This document shows positions 1-8,263 of a stretch of DNA of 64,000 nt, in pieces; position 1 is the stretch's first letter; every line of letters begins with the position of its first letter. Origin of the DNA: VRUE01 sp963837735 (lineage in GTDB: Bacteria > Actinomycetota > Thermoleophilia > Solirubrobacterales > 70-9). The notes beneath the pieces were generated by a model that saw only the letters and a program-made list of their open reading frames with translations, searched no databases and was not told the DNA's origin. Both the position numbers and the translations under genes were made by a program. Location: assembly GCA_963837735.1 (NCBI GenBank), contig CAWIOM010000011.1, positions 1 through 64,000 on the forward strand, written 5' to 3'.

Positions 1-297
1 ACCTCGGAGCTGATGCGCGAGCTGCTCGGGCGCAACGAGCTGGAGCCCGAGGCGCTCGTCAGCTGCCTGTTCACGACCACGGAGGACCTCGACGCCGAGT
101 TCCCCGCGGTCGCCGCCCGCAATATCGGCCTCGACTCGGTGCCCCTGCTCTGTTGCCGCGAGATCCCGGTGCCGGGCTCGATGGAGCGGGTGATCCGGGT
201 GATGGTGCACTTCTACGGCCCCGCCGGCGGCGCCCCGGCCCATGTCTACCTGGGGGCGACCCAGGCGCTCCGCTCCGACCTCCACGCGGCGCAGTAG
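1..297 (+). CDS. aroH: chorismate mutase, AroH type (5' end outside window)
   Basis: Converts chorismate to prephenate, the branch point to phenylalanine and tyrosine. The reading frame is open to the left edge, so the N-terminus lies outside the window; AroH proteins are about 120 residues and about 98 are present. The C-terminal part HVYLGATQALRSDL matches the AroH active-site segment holding the conserved Tyr and Arg, and VIRVMVHF carries the upstream conserved Arg region. It leads a block of aromatic amino acid genes (hisC, aroF, tyrA, aroA). Identification rests on motif recognition and context. Confidence 0.85.
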   Translation, partial: TSELMRELLGRNELEPEALVSCLFTTTEDLDAEFPAVAARNIGLDSVPLLCCREIPVPGSMERVIRVMVHFYGPAGGAPAHVYLGATQALRSDLHAAQ

Positions 298-317
298 CCG
301 ACCGCGCCCGCGTCGGC

Positions 318-323
318 CACAAT
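318..323 (+). promoter_or_regulatory. putative leaderless -10 element for hisC
   Basis: CACAAT lies 6 bp before the hisC ATG, the spacing expected if transcription starts at the A of the start codon. No Shine-Dalgarno sequence is seen. The first base departs from TAnnnT, so this is the weakest member of the set. Confidence 0.35.
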
Positions 324-329
324 GACCCG

Positions 330-1425
330 ATGACCGTCACCTTCGCCGAGAAGCTCGCCCGCATCCCGGGTTACAAGGCCGGCGTGCCCACCGGACAGGC
401 GCCGGAGGCGATCGCCGCCGGAGAGATAGCCCAGCTCGCCTCCAACGAGTCGCCCTTCCCGCCGCACCCGAAGGTGATCGAGGCGATCGAGCGCGGCCAC
501 CGGGGCGATGAACCGCTACCCCGACCCCGACGCCACCCTGCTGCGCCGCCGGATCGCCGACCGCTACGACGAGGAGCCCGGCCGGATCGCGGTCGGCAAC
601 GGCTCCTGCGAGATCCTGCTGGCCGCCGCGGAGGCGCTATGCGAGCCCGGCGACGAGATCCTCTACGCGTGGCCCTCGTTCTCGATGTACCCCTACCTGC
701 CGGCGCTGACCGGGGCCCGCGAGATCCGCGTGCCGCTCGCCGAGGGCGACGTCCACGACCTCGAGGCGATGGCCGCAGAGGTGACCGCCGCCACCCAGAT
801 GCTGATCGTCTGCAACCCGAACAACCCGACCGCCACCCACATCCCGGCGGCCGAGATCGCCGCCTTCTGCGAGCGCCTCCCGGCTCACGTGACGATCGTG
901 CTCGACGAGGCCTACATCGAGTTCCAGGCGGACGACGACCCCGACGCGACCGCCGACCTCGTCGCCGACTTCCCCAACCTCGTCGTCCTCCGCACCTTCA
1001 GCAAGTGCTACGGCCTGGCCGGGCTGCGGGTCGGCTACGCGATCGGCTCGGCGATGTTCCGGGCCGCGGTCGACGCCGTCCGCCAGCCGTTCAGCGTCAA
1101 CGCGCTCGCCCAGGCGGCGGGCGCCGAGGCGATCCTCCACGCGGACGACGTCTCGCGCCGGGTGGACGGCACGATCGTCGAGCGGGTGCGGGTCGAGTCC
1201 GCCCTCGACGAGCTCGGCCTCGCCCACTCCGAGAGCCAGGCGAACTTCTCCTGGATCGACCTCGGCGGCGCCGATGAGGGCGAGGTCGTCGCCGGCCTCG
1301 CCGAGCGCCAGATCGCCGTCCGCGCCGGGACGCCGCTCGGCGACCCCGGCCACATCCGCGTCACCTACGGGACCGCCGCCGAGAACGGGCGCTTCCTCGC
1401 CGCGCTCGGCGAAATCCTCGACTGA
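330..1425 (+). CDS. hisC: histidinol-phosphate aminotransferase (one frameshift)
   Basis: PLP-dependent class I/II aminotransferase that makes L-histidinol phosphate; in aromatic operons it may also transaminate aromatic keto acids. The N-terminus (MTVTFAEKLARIPGYKAG, then LASNESPFPPHP) is in one frame, and the rest, from NRYPDPDATLLRRR onward, is in another, so one base is lost or gained at about 497-507. The PLP lysine is in LRTFSKCYG (codon near 1003), with CNPNNPT and LDEAYIEF before it. Repaired length is about 364 residues, normal for HisC. The frameshift in a conserved gene suggests a sequencing indel rather than decay. Confidence 0.9.
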
Positions 1426-1696
1426 TCGCCCCTCAGCTGCTAAAAAGTCCTGCAGTGAAGCGAACGGGCGACACCGCGAGCAGCCTCCGCGCACCGGCGT
1501 GCGCCGCGCTCGAACCTGCCCTTCGCGTCTATTACTGGCGATTTAGCTAGGCGTCCGGCCTGGCGGCATCGCGCCGCACAGACATACAGCGCTTCGGCCG
1601 GGCGCCGTCCAATTCGTTGCGTGTCCCGCGCGCGCTCGCGGCCGGCACGCCCCCGGAAAGTAGGATTTTCGAGCCTTGAAGGATGGTGAAGACAAA
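1426..1696 (+). other. intergenic region before aroF
   Basis: This is the longest intergenic stretch in the window (271 bp). I see no supported gene. A TAGGAT hexamer at 1661-1666 is a plausible -10 box, 9 bp before a TTG at 1676 that opens the aroF frame. The segment GCTGCTAAAAAGTCC near 1437 follows the hisC stop, but no clear terminator hairpin was found. Confidence 0.4.
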
Positions 1697-2793
1697 ATGA
1701 TGATCGGGACCGAGCAGGGAGCGAGGGACCGCGTCCGCGACCTGCGGATCGACAGAATCGTCGAGCTGGCGTCGCCGGCGGCGTTGCTGGAGGAGCTGCC
1801 GCTGGGCGATGAGCGCGAGCAGGCGGTGGTCCGCGGGCGGGCCGAAGTGGTCGACGTACTGGGCGGCGCCGACGACCGGCTGATGGTCGTGGTCGGGCCG
1901 TGCAGCGTCCACGACGTCGAGGCCGCCCTCGACTACGCGGGCCGCCTCGCCGCCTACGCGAAGCAGCACGCCGAGGACCTGCTGGTCGTGATGCGCGTCT
2001 ACTTCGAGAAGCCGCGGACCTCGATCGGCTGGAAGGGCCTGATCAACGACCCGCACCTCGACGGCTCCGGCGACGTCAACGCGGGCCTCAAGGTGGCGCG
2101 GGCGCTGCTGCTCCAGATCCTCGACCTCGGGCTGCCGGTCGGCTGCGAGTTCCTCGACCCGATCACGCCCCAGTACATCTCCGACGCCGTCGCCTGGGGC
2201 GCGATCGGCGCCCGCACGACGGAGAGCCAGATCCACCGCCAGCTCGGCTCCGGCCTCTCGATGCCGATCGGCTTCAAGAACCGCACCGACGGCAACGTCC
2301 AGGTCGCGGTCGACGCGGTCCGCGCCGCCGCCGCCTCGCACGCCTTCGCCGGCATCGACGACAGCGGCATCCCGGCGATCCACCACACGACCGGCAACCC
2401 CGACGGCCACGTGATCCTGCGCGGCGGCAAGGGCGCTCCCAACTACGACGACGCGGGGGTCGAGGACGCGCTCGCCAAGCTGCGCGCCGAAGCGCTGCCG
2501 GAGCGGGTCGTGATCGACGCCTCCCACGACAACAGCGGCAAGGTCCCGGCTCGCCAGATCGTCGCCGCCGGCGAGATCGGCGAGCAGATCGCCGCCGGCA
2601 ACGAGGCGATCGTCGGGATCATGCTCGAGTCCTTCATCGTCGAGGGAAACCAGAGCAGCGACGGCGGCGCGGCGATCTCGTCTACGGGCAGTCGATCACC
2701 GATGCCTGCATGGCCTGGGACGACACCGTCTCGGTGCTCGACGGGCTCGCCGAGGCGGTCAGGGCGCGGCGCCCTGACGCGGACTGTCCATGA
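1697..2793 (+). CDS. aroF: 3-deoxy-7-phosphoheptulonate synthase, class I (one frameshift)
   Basis: DAHP synthase condenses PEP and erythrose-4-phosphate, the first shikimate pathway step. Type I (AroFGH) signatures are present: VVGPCSVHD, MRVYFEKPRT, KNRTDGNVQ, ILRGGKGAPNY, DASHDNSGK and GNQSSDGGA. The frame breaks at about 2672, where one G appears to be missing; the C-terminus continues as DLVYGQSITDACMAWDD in another frame and stops overlapping the tyrA ATG (ATGA). Start may be ATG 1697 or a TTG seven codons upstream. Repaired length is about 366 residues, as expected. Confidence 0.9.
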
Positions 2794-3875
2794 GGATCGC
2801 GGTCCTCGGCGTCGGGCTGATCGGCGGTTCGATCGGCCGCGCGGCGAGGGCCCGGATCGAGGGCGCCGACGTCGTCGGCTGGGGACGGACCCCGACGAGC
2901 CTCGAGCGGGCGCTCGAGCTCGGCGCGATCGGCCGGGTCGCCGACTCGGCCGCCGCCGCCTGCGAGGGCGCCGATGCCGTCTTCTGCGCGGCGCCCGTGG
3001 CGGCGCTTCCCGGTCAGGTGAGGGCGGCGCTCGAGGCCAGCGGGCCGGACACGGTCGTCACCGACGCCGGCTCGACCAAGCGAGAGCTGGTCGCCGAGTT
3101 CGGCGCCGACGAGAGGTTCATCGGGGGCCACCCGCTGGCCGGCGCCGAGACCGCCGGCGTCGACAACGCCCGCGCCGACCTCTTCGAGGGCGCCCGCTGG
3201 TACCTGACGCCGAGCGAGCGCTCCAGCGGCGTCCTCTACGACCGCCTGCAGCGGATCGTCTCCGATCTTGGCGCCCGCCCCCAGGCGATCGAGGCCGAGG
3301 CCCATGACCGGCTGATGGCGACCGTCAGTCACCTGCCTCACGTGCTCGCCAACGCCCTCGTCGAAGAGGCCGCGGCCGAGCTGACGCGGGACTCCGAGAG
3401 GATGCCGGAGGTCGGGCCGAGCTTCCGCGACTCGACCCGCGTGGCGGGCTCGAACCCGGCGATCTGGGGCGACATCTTCGCCAGCAACCGCGAGGCCGTC
3501 GCGGCGGCGATCGAGGCGATCGGCACCCGCCTCGGAGAGGCGGCCGAGTTGATCCGCAGCGGCGACCGCGAGGCGGTCGCCGCCTGGCACGCGGCCGCCG
3601 CCGAGGACCGCCGGCGCCTGCTCGAGTCCGACCTCGGCGGCGGACCCCTGCTCGAGCTCCGCGTCGTCGTCGCCAACCGGCCGGGAACGGTCGCCGAGCT
3701 CGCCCTGGCACTCGGCGAGGCCGGTGTCAACATCGAGGACATGGCGCTCTACCCGGCTGCCGACATGACCTCGGGGGCGGTCTCGGTCTGGGTCTCCGGC
3801 GCCGACCAGGCCAGCCGCGCCGCCGGCCTGATCGAGGGCCTCGGACACTCGGTCGGCATCCTCGACGGGGAGTAG
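2790..3875 (+). CDS. tyrA: prephenate dehydrogenase with C-terminal ACT domain
   Basis: NAD(P)-dependent oxidative decarboxylation of prephenate to 4-hydroxyphenylpyruvate for tyrosine synthesis. An N-terminal Rossmann motif (GVGLIGGSIG, residues 7-16) is followed by the TyrA core (TDAGSTKRE, GGHPLAGAE, SHLPHVLAN). From about residue 290 there is an ACT-like domain (VVVANRPGTVAELA), usually an amino acid binding site for feedback control. The start overlaps the aroF stop by 4 bp and aroA follows within 3 bp, so it is part of an operon. Confidence 0.93.
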   Translation: MRIAVLGVGLIGGSIGRAARARIEGADVVGWGRTPTSLERALELGAIGRVADSAAAACEGADAVFCAAPVAALPGQVRAALEASGPDTVVTDAGSTKRELVAEFGADERFIGGHPLAGAETAGVDNARADLFEGARWYLTPSERSSGVLYDRLQRIVSDLGARPQAIEAEAHDRLMATVSHLPHVLANALVEEAAAELTRDSERMPEVGPSFRDSTRVAGSNPAIWGDIFASNREAVAAAIEAIGTRLGEAAELIRSGDREAVAAWHAAAAEDRRRLLESDLGGGPLLELRVVVANRPGTVAELALALGEAGVNIEDMALYPAADMTSGAVSVWVSGADQASRAAGLIEGLGHSVGILDGE

Positions 3876-3878
3876 TGG

Positions 3879-5165
3879 ATGGCGACCCGGTTCGACCCCG
3901 CCGGGCCCCTGCTCGGGACCCTGCGCCCGCCGGCCGACAAGTCGATCTCCCATCGGGCGGCGCTGATCGCGGCGATGGCGCAGGGCGAGAGCTCGATCGA
4001 GGGCTTCCTCGACGCCGCCGACACCCGCTCGACCCTGGCCGCCGTCGAGGGGCTCGGAGCGACGGTCGAGAGCGCCGACGGGATCGCGGGGGAGATCCGC
4101 ATCGCCGGCGTCGGGCTGCAGGGAGCGGTGAGCGCGATGGTCGACGTCGGCAACGCCGGCACCCTGCTGCGACTGCTGCCGGGATGGCTGGCCGGGCAAC
4201 CGGGCGGGACCTGGGAGCTCGACGGCGACAGCTCGATCAGGCAGCGCCCGGTCGACCGGATCGCCGAGCCGCTGCGGCTGATGGGGGCGTCGCTCTCCTG
4301 CCGCGAGGCGCGGTTGCCGCCGCTCACCATCGAGGGCGCGCCGCTGAGCGGGATCTCCTACGAGCTTCCGGTCGCCAGCGCCCAGGTCAAGTCCTGCCTG
4401 CTCTTCGCCGGCCTGCTCGCCGAGGGGGAGACCCGCGTGATCGAGCCGCTGCCCAGCCGCGATCACAGCGAGCGCATGCTCGCCGCCGCCGGCGCCGCCG
4501 TGCGGCGGGACGGCGACGCCGTCGCGATCAGCGCCCCCGACTCCCTGCACGGCGGCCGGATTACCGTGCCAGGGGACTTCTCCTCGGCCGCCTTCTTCGT
4601 GGTCGGGGCCCTGCTCGTGCCGGGCAGCGACGTCACCCTCTCCGGCGTCGGCCTCAACCGGACCCGCACGGGGCTGCTGGGGATCCTCGATCGGATGGGG
4701 GCCGAGATCGAGGTCGAGGTCGAAGGCGACCGCGGCGGCGAGCCCGCCGGCCGCCTACGGGCCCGGGCCGCGGCGCTGCGGGGGACGGAGGTCGGCGGCG
4801 CAGAGGTGCCGCTGGCGATCGACGAGCTGCCGCTCGTCGCGCTCGCCGCCTGCTTCGCCGAGGGCACGACGACGATCTCCGACGCCGCCGAGCTGCGCCG
4901 CAAGGAGTCGGACCGGATCGCGACCGTCGCCGCCGCCCTGGAGGCGCTCGGCGCGACGGTGGAGGCGAGCGAGGACGGGATGCGGATCGAGGGTGGCGGC
5001 CTGCGCGGCGGCGTCGTCGAGTCCCACGGCGACCACCGGATCGCGATGCTCGGCGCCGTTGCCGGGCTGGCCTCGCGGGAGGGCGTCGAGGTCGGCGGGA
5101 TGGAGGCGGCGGCGGTCAGCTACCCGGGATTCGAGGGGGACCTGGCATCGCTGGCCTCGAGGTGA
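3879..5165 (+). CDS. aroA: 3-phosphoshikimate 1-carboxyvinyltransferase (EPSP synthase)
   Basis: Transfers enolpyruvate from PEP to shikimate-3-phosphate. Conserved segments in order are ADKSISHRA (S3P binding), GNAGTLLR, DHSERM, GDFSSAAFF, RRKESDRI and HGDHRIAM. Length (428 aa) is typical. In the NAGT loop the residue after the conserved Arg is Leu where the Escherichia coli enzyme has Pro101, a position known to affect glyphosate sensitivity. It sits between tyrA and an alpha/beta hydrolase whose start overlaps its stop by 4 bp. Confidence 0.95.
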   Translation: MATRFDPAGPLLGTLRPPADKSISHRAALIAAMAQGESSIEGFLDAADTRSTLAAVEGLGATVESADGIAGEIRIAGVGLQGAVSAMVDVGNAGTLLRLLPGWLAGQPGGTWELDGDSSIRQRPVDRIAEPLRLMGASLSCREARLPPLTIEGAPLSGISYELPVASAQVKSCLLFAGLLAEGETRVIEPLPSRDHSERMLAAAGAAVRRDGDAVAISAPDSLHGGRITVPGDFSSAAFFVVGALLVPGSDVTLSGVGLNRTRTGLLGILDRMGAEIEVEVEGDRGGEPAGRLRARAAALRGTEVGGAEVPLAIDELPLVALAACFAEGTTTISDAAELRRKESDRIATVAAALEALGATVEASEDGMRIEGGGLRGGVVESHGDHRIAMLGAVAGLASREGVEVGGMEAAAVSYPGFEGDLASLASR

Positions 5166-5893
5166 CCGAAAGCGGCGACGGGCCGCGGGTCGTCCTCGTC
5201 CCCGGCACGATCGTCGACGCCGAGACCACCTGGCGCCGGCAGCTGCCGCTCGCCGAGCGTTACTCGCTGGTGATCGCAAACCGGCCGGGCTTCGGCGCCA
5301 GCCCGCCGCTGGCGCGCGGCGACTTCGAGCTCGAGGCGCCGCTGTTCGCGGACCTGCTCGGCGACGGCGCCCACCTCGTCGGCCACTCCTACGGCGCCGT
5401 CATCGCCCTGCTCGCCGCCGCCGAGCGGCCCGACGCGGTGCTCTCCCTGACGGTCTCCGAGCCCGGCGCGCTGAAGCTCGCAGGCACGCCCGAGGCCGAG
5501 CAGATGATCGCCGACGGCGAGCGCCTCTTCGCCGCGCGAGGCCAAATTGCGCCGGCGGACTTCCTGCGCTTCTTCCGCAGCGGCGCCGGTTCCAGCCGCG
5601 GCACGCCGGCGGAGCTCCCCGAGGAGCTCCTGCGCGGCGCCGAGCTGGCGATGGCGGAGCGGCCCTCGTGGGAGGCCGACGTCCCTCTCGAGAAGCTCGC
5701 GGCCGCCGGTCTTCCGGTGCTCGCCGTCTCCGGCGGCCACTCGCCCGTCTTCGAGGCCGTCTCCGACACGATCGCCGAGCGGCTCGGAGGGCAGCGGGCG
5801 GTAATCGAAGGCAGGGGGCACAACGTCCCGGAGACGGGCGACCCTTACAACCGCCGCCTCGAGCGATTCCTCGAGACTGCGACGAACGACTGA
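5162..5893 (+). CDS. alpha/beta hydrolase
   Basis: Protein of 243 residues with an alpha/beta hydrolase fold. The nucleophile elbow is GHSYG (about residue 71), the oxyanion region is VLVPGTIVD, and a late GRGHNVPE supplies the probable catalytic His. Substrate cannot be read from sequence. GTG start overlaps the aroA stop (GTGA), which indicates translational coupling and favours this start. It is probably a passenger of the aro operon; a role in aromatic metabolism is not shown. Confidence 0.8.
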   Translation: MTESGDGPRVVLVPGTIVDAETTWRRQLPLAERYSLVIANRPGFGASPPLARGDFELEAPLFADLLGDGAHLVGHSYGAVIALLAAAERPDAVLSLTVSEPGALKLAGTPEAEQMIADGERLFAARGQIAPADFLRFFRSGAGSSRGTPAELPEELLRGAELAMAERPSWEADVPLEKLAAAGLPVLAVSGGHSPVFEAVSDTIAERLGGQRAVIEGRGHNVPETGDPYNRRLERFLETATND

Positions 5894-5903
5894 CGGAGGG
5901 CAG

Positions 5904-6248
5904 ATGGACTACGAGCAGATCAGCTACGAGCGCCGCGGAGCGGCGGCGCTGATCACGATCGAGCGGCCGGAGCGGATGAACGCGATCGGTGCCCGCACCC
6001 ACCGCGAGCTGGTCGACGCCTGGGGGCGCTTCCGCGAGGAAGACGAGGCCCTGGTCGGGATCCTCACCGGCGCCGGCGATCGCGCCTTCTCGGCCGGCGG
6101 CGAGGGTCTGCGGATCGAGGCCGAATGCTTCAACCGCCTGCTCGGAGAGCCGGAGATCCTCGAGGGCCTGCGCCGTTTCAACGAGCGCGACCACCCCGAT
6201 CGGGAAGCGGGCGAGGACCCGGCGACCCGGGGCCTGCGCCGGGACTAG
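5904..6248 (+). pseudogene. enoyl-CoA hydratase/isomerase remnant with large internal deletion
   Basis: The first 55-60 residues (ISYERRGAAALITIERPERM, then FSAGGE) match the N-terminus of crotonase-fold enoyl-CoA hydratases, and the last about 45 (LRIEAECFNRLLG, LRRFNERDHPDR) match their extreme C-terminus. The roughly 130-150 residues between, with most of the active site, are missing, yet the junction is in frame, leaving 114 aa against about 260 in the family. Either a true in-frame deletion or an assembly collapse. It lies between the hydrolase and cmk. Confidence 0.7.
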
Positions 6249-6251
6249 TCT
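6246..6251 (+). promoter_or_regulatory. putative -10 element for cmk
   Basis: TAGTCT begins at the stop codon of the upstream remnant and ends 8 bp before the cmk ATG. No Shine-Dalgarno sequence is visible, consistent with a very short or absent leader. Confidence 0.35.
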
Positions 6252-6259
6252 CAGCCGCA

Positions 6260-6898
6260 ATGGTGATCGCAATCGACGGCCCCGCCGGGGCCGGAAAGTC
6301 CTCTGTCGCCCGCGGCGTCGCCGCCGAGCTCGGCTTCACCTACCTCGACTCGGGGGCGATGTACCGCTGCGTGGCGCTGGCCGCGATCGGGGCCGGCGCC
6401 GACCTCGACGACGGCGAGGCGGTCGGGTCGCTCGCCGAGGGCCTCGAGATCGGCCTCGACGGCGAGCGGGTCGAGCTCGGCGGCGCCGACGTCAGCGCCG
6501 CGATCCGCGCCTTCGAGGTGACCGAGGCCTCCTCCCGGGTCTCGGCCCACCCCGAGGTGCGCGCGGCGATGGTCGCCGGCCAGCAGCGCCTGATCGCCGA
6601 CGGAAGCTACGTCGCCGAGGGGCGGGACATAGGCACCGTCGTCAGCCCCGAGGCGCCGCTCAAGGTCTTCCTCACCGCCTCCGCGCAGGAGCGCGCCCGC
6701 CGCCGCGCCGCCCAGACCGGGGAAGACGAGGCGCGCGTCCTCGCCGCCCAGCGACTTCGCGACGAGCGCGACGAGACCCGCGAGCACAGCGCTCTGCGGC
6801 CCGCCGCGGACGCGGTTGAGCTCGACACCACCGGCCTCTCGCAGGCCGAGGTCGTCGCCCGGGTCGTCGCCCTCGCCCGCGAGCGGGGCCTGGCGTGA
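6260..6898 (+). CDS. cmk: cytidylate kinase
   Basis: Phosphorylates CMP and dCMP. P-loop GPAGAGKSS (residues 7-15), YLDSGAMYR and AEGRDIGT (CMP binding), and a lid region rich in Arg (ERARRRAAQ). Length of 212 aa is normal. The ATG at 6260 is chosen because the conserved MVIAIDGPAGAGKSS begins there. The stop overlaps the der GTG by 4 bp; cmk-der pairs are common in Actinobacteria. Confidence 0.95.
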   Translation: MVIAIDGPAGAGKSSVARGVAAELGFTYLDSGAMYRCVALAAIGAGADLDDGEAVGSLAEGLEIGLDGERVELGGADVSAAIRAFEVTEASSRVSAHPEVRAAMVAGQQRLIADGSYVAEGRDIGTVVSPEAPLKVFLTASAQERARRRAAQTGEDEARVLAAQRLRDERDETREHSALRPAADAVELDTTGLSQAEVVARVVALARERGLA

Positions 6899-8208
6899 GC
6901 AGCCTCCCGACGGTCGCCGTCGTCGGCTTCCCCAACGTCGGCAAGAGCACTCTGGTCAATCGCCTCGCCGGCGGTCGGGAGGCCGTCACCCATGCCCAGC
7001 CCGGCGTCACCCGCGACCGCAAGCGGGTGCGCTGCGAGTGGAACGGCGTCGCCTTCGAGCTGCTCGACACGGGCGGCATCGACCTCGCCGACGAGGGCGA
7101 GCTGGCCCGCGACATCCAGCGCCAGGCCCGGCTGGGAATGGCGGAGGCCGACGTCGTGATGCTCGTCGCCGACGCCCGCGCCGGCCTGCGGGCCGGCGAC
7201 GCCGAGCTCGCCAGGGCCCTCCGCGGTTCCGCGGTGCCCGTCCTCCTCGTCGCCAACAAAGTCGACCGGCCGGAGGACGAGCACCTGACCGCCGAGCTCA
7301 ACAAGCTCGGCCTCGGCGAGCCGCTGCCGGTCTCGGCCAGCCACGGCCTCGGCAGTGGCGACCTTCTCGACCGCGTCGTCGAGCTGCTCGGCGACCGCGC
7401 CCCGGCGGCCGAGGAGGACGAGCCGACCCGGGTGGCGGTGATCGGCCGGCCGAACGCCGGCAAGTCCTCTCTCGTCAACGCCTTCCTCGGCTCCGACCGG
7501 GTGATCGTCTCCGACCGCGCCGGCACCACCCGGGACGCGATCGACACCGAGCTCGAGATCGATGGACGACCGTTGATCCTCGTCGACACGGCCGGCCTGC
7601 GGCGCCGCTCCAAGGTTCCCGACAGCGTCGACTACTACGCGCAGCTGCGCTCCGAACGCGCGGTCGAGCGCGCCGACGTCGCGATCGTCGTCTGCGACGC
7701 CGGCGACGGGGTCACGGCGGAGGACCTGCGCGTCGCCGAGCTGGCGATGAAGGCGGGCTGCGCGACGCTGCTCGTCCTCAACAAGTGGGACGTGACCCGC
7801 ACCGACATCGACGATGCCCGTGCCCGCGTCGCCCGCAAGCTGCGCCTGCGGCCGGAGGTGGTCACCTGCTCGGCGACCCGCGGCCGCAACGTGCCGAACC
7901 TGCTGCCCAAGGCGCTGGCGCTCGCCGACCGGGCCGCGGAGCGGATCCCGACCCCGGAGCTCAACCGCTTCGTCGCCGACGTCGTCGCCAGGAACCCGCC
8001 GCCCTCGCGGCGCGGCCGGCGCCTGCGCCTCTACTACTCGGCTCAGGTCGGCGAGCGGCCGCCGCGCTTCGCGATCCAGGTCAACGACCGCCGCCTGATC
8101 TTCCGCGACTGGGCATACCACCTCGAGAACCGGATGCGTGAGACCTACGCCCTCGAGGGCGTGCCGCTGGTGATCGATTTCGTCCCTCACTCCGGCCGCC
8201 GGGGCTGA
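6895..8208 (+). CDS. der: ribosome biogenesis GTPase Der (EngA)
   Basis: Tandem-GTPase protein that acts in 50S subunit assembly. Two G domains are visible: the first with GFPNVGKST (residues 10-18), DTGG and NKVD; the second with GRPNAGKSS (about 184), DTAGLRRRSK and NKWD. A C-terminal KH-like domain follows (FAIQVNDRRL to IDFVPHSGRRG). 437 aa is typical. GTG start coupled to cmk (GTGA overlap). Confidence 0.96.
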   Translation: MSSLPTVAVVGFPNVGKSTLVNRLAGGREAVTHAQPGVTRDRKRVRCEWNGVAFELLDTGGIDLADEGELARDIQRQARLGMAEADVVMLVADARAGLRAGDAELARALRGSAVPVLLVANKVDRPEDEHLTAELNKLGLGEPLPVSASHGLGSGDLLDRVVELLGDRAPAAEEDEPTRVAVIGRPNAGKSSLVNAFLGSDRVIVSDRAGTTRDAIDTELEIDGRPLILVDTAGLRRRSKVPDSVDYYAQLRSERAVERADVAIVVCDAGDGVTAEDLRVAELAMKAGCATLLVLNKWDVTRTDIDDARARVARKLRLRPEVVTCSATRGRNVPNLLPKALALADRAAERIPTPELNRFVADVVARNPPPSRRGRRLRLYYSAQVGERPPRFAIQVNDRRLIFRDWAYHLENRMRETYALEGVPLVIDFVPHSGRRG

Positions 8209-8251
8209 GCGCGCAGCGGGGCCGACCGGCTCCCGATTCGTCTGGATAATC

Positions 8252-8257
8252 TAGGCT
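8252..8257 (+). promoter_or_regulatory. putative leaderless -10 element for metK
   Basis: TAGGCT ends exactly 6 bp before the metK ATG, so the predicted transcript starts at the A of the start codon. The der-metK gap is only 55 bp and holds no recognisable SAM riboswitch or Shine-Dalgarno sequence. Confidence 0.5.
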
Positions 8258-8263
8258 TCCGCG

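Noticed and set aside
2682..4550. Long minus-strand open frame opposite tyrA and aroA
   Set aside because: Shadow of two clear genes; composition is typical of the antisense frame in GC-rich DNA.
8209..8263. SAM riboswitch before metK
   Set aside because: The gap is 55 bp, too short for known SAM aptamers, and the promoter box lies 6 bp from the ATG.
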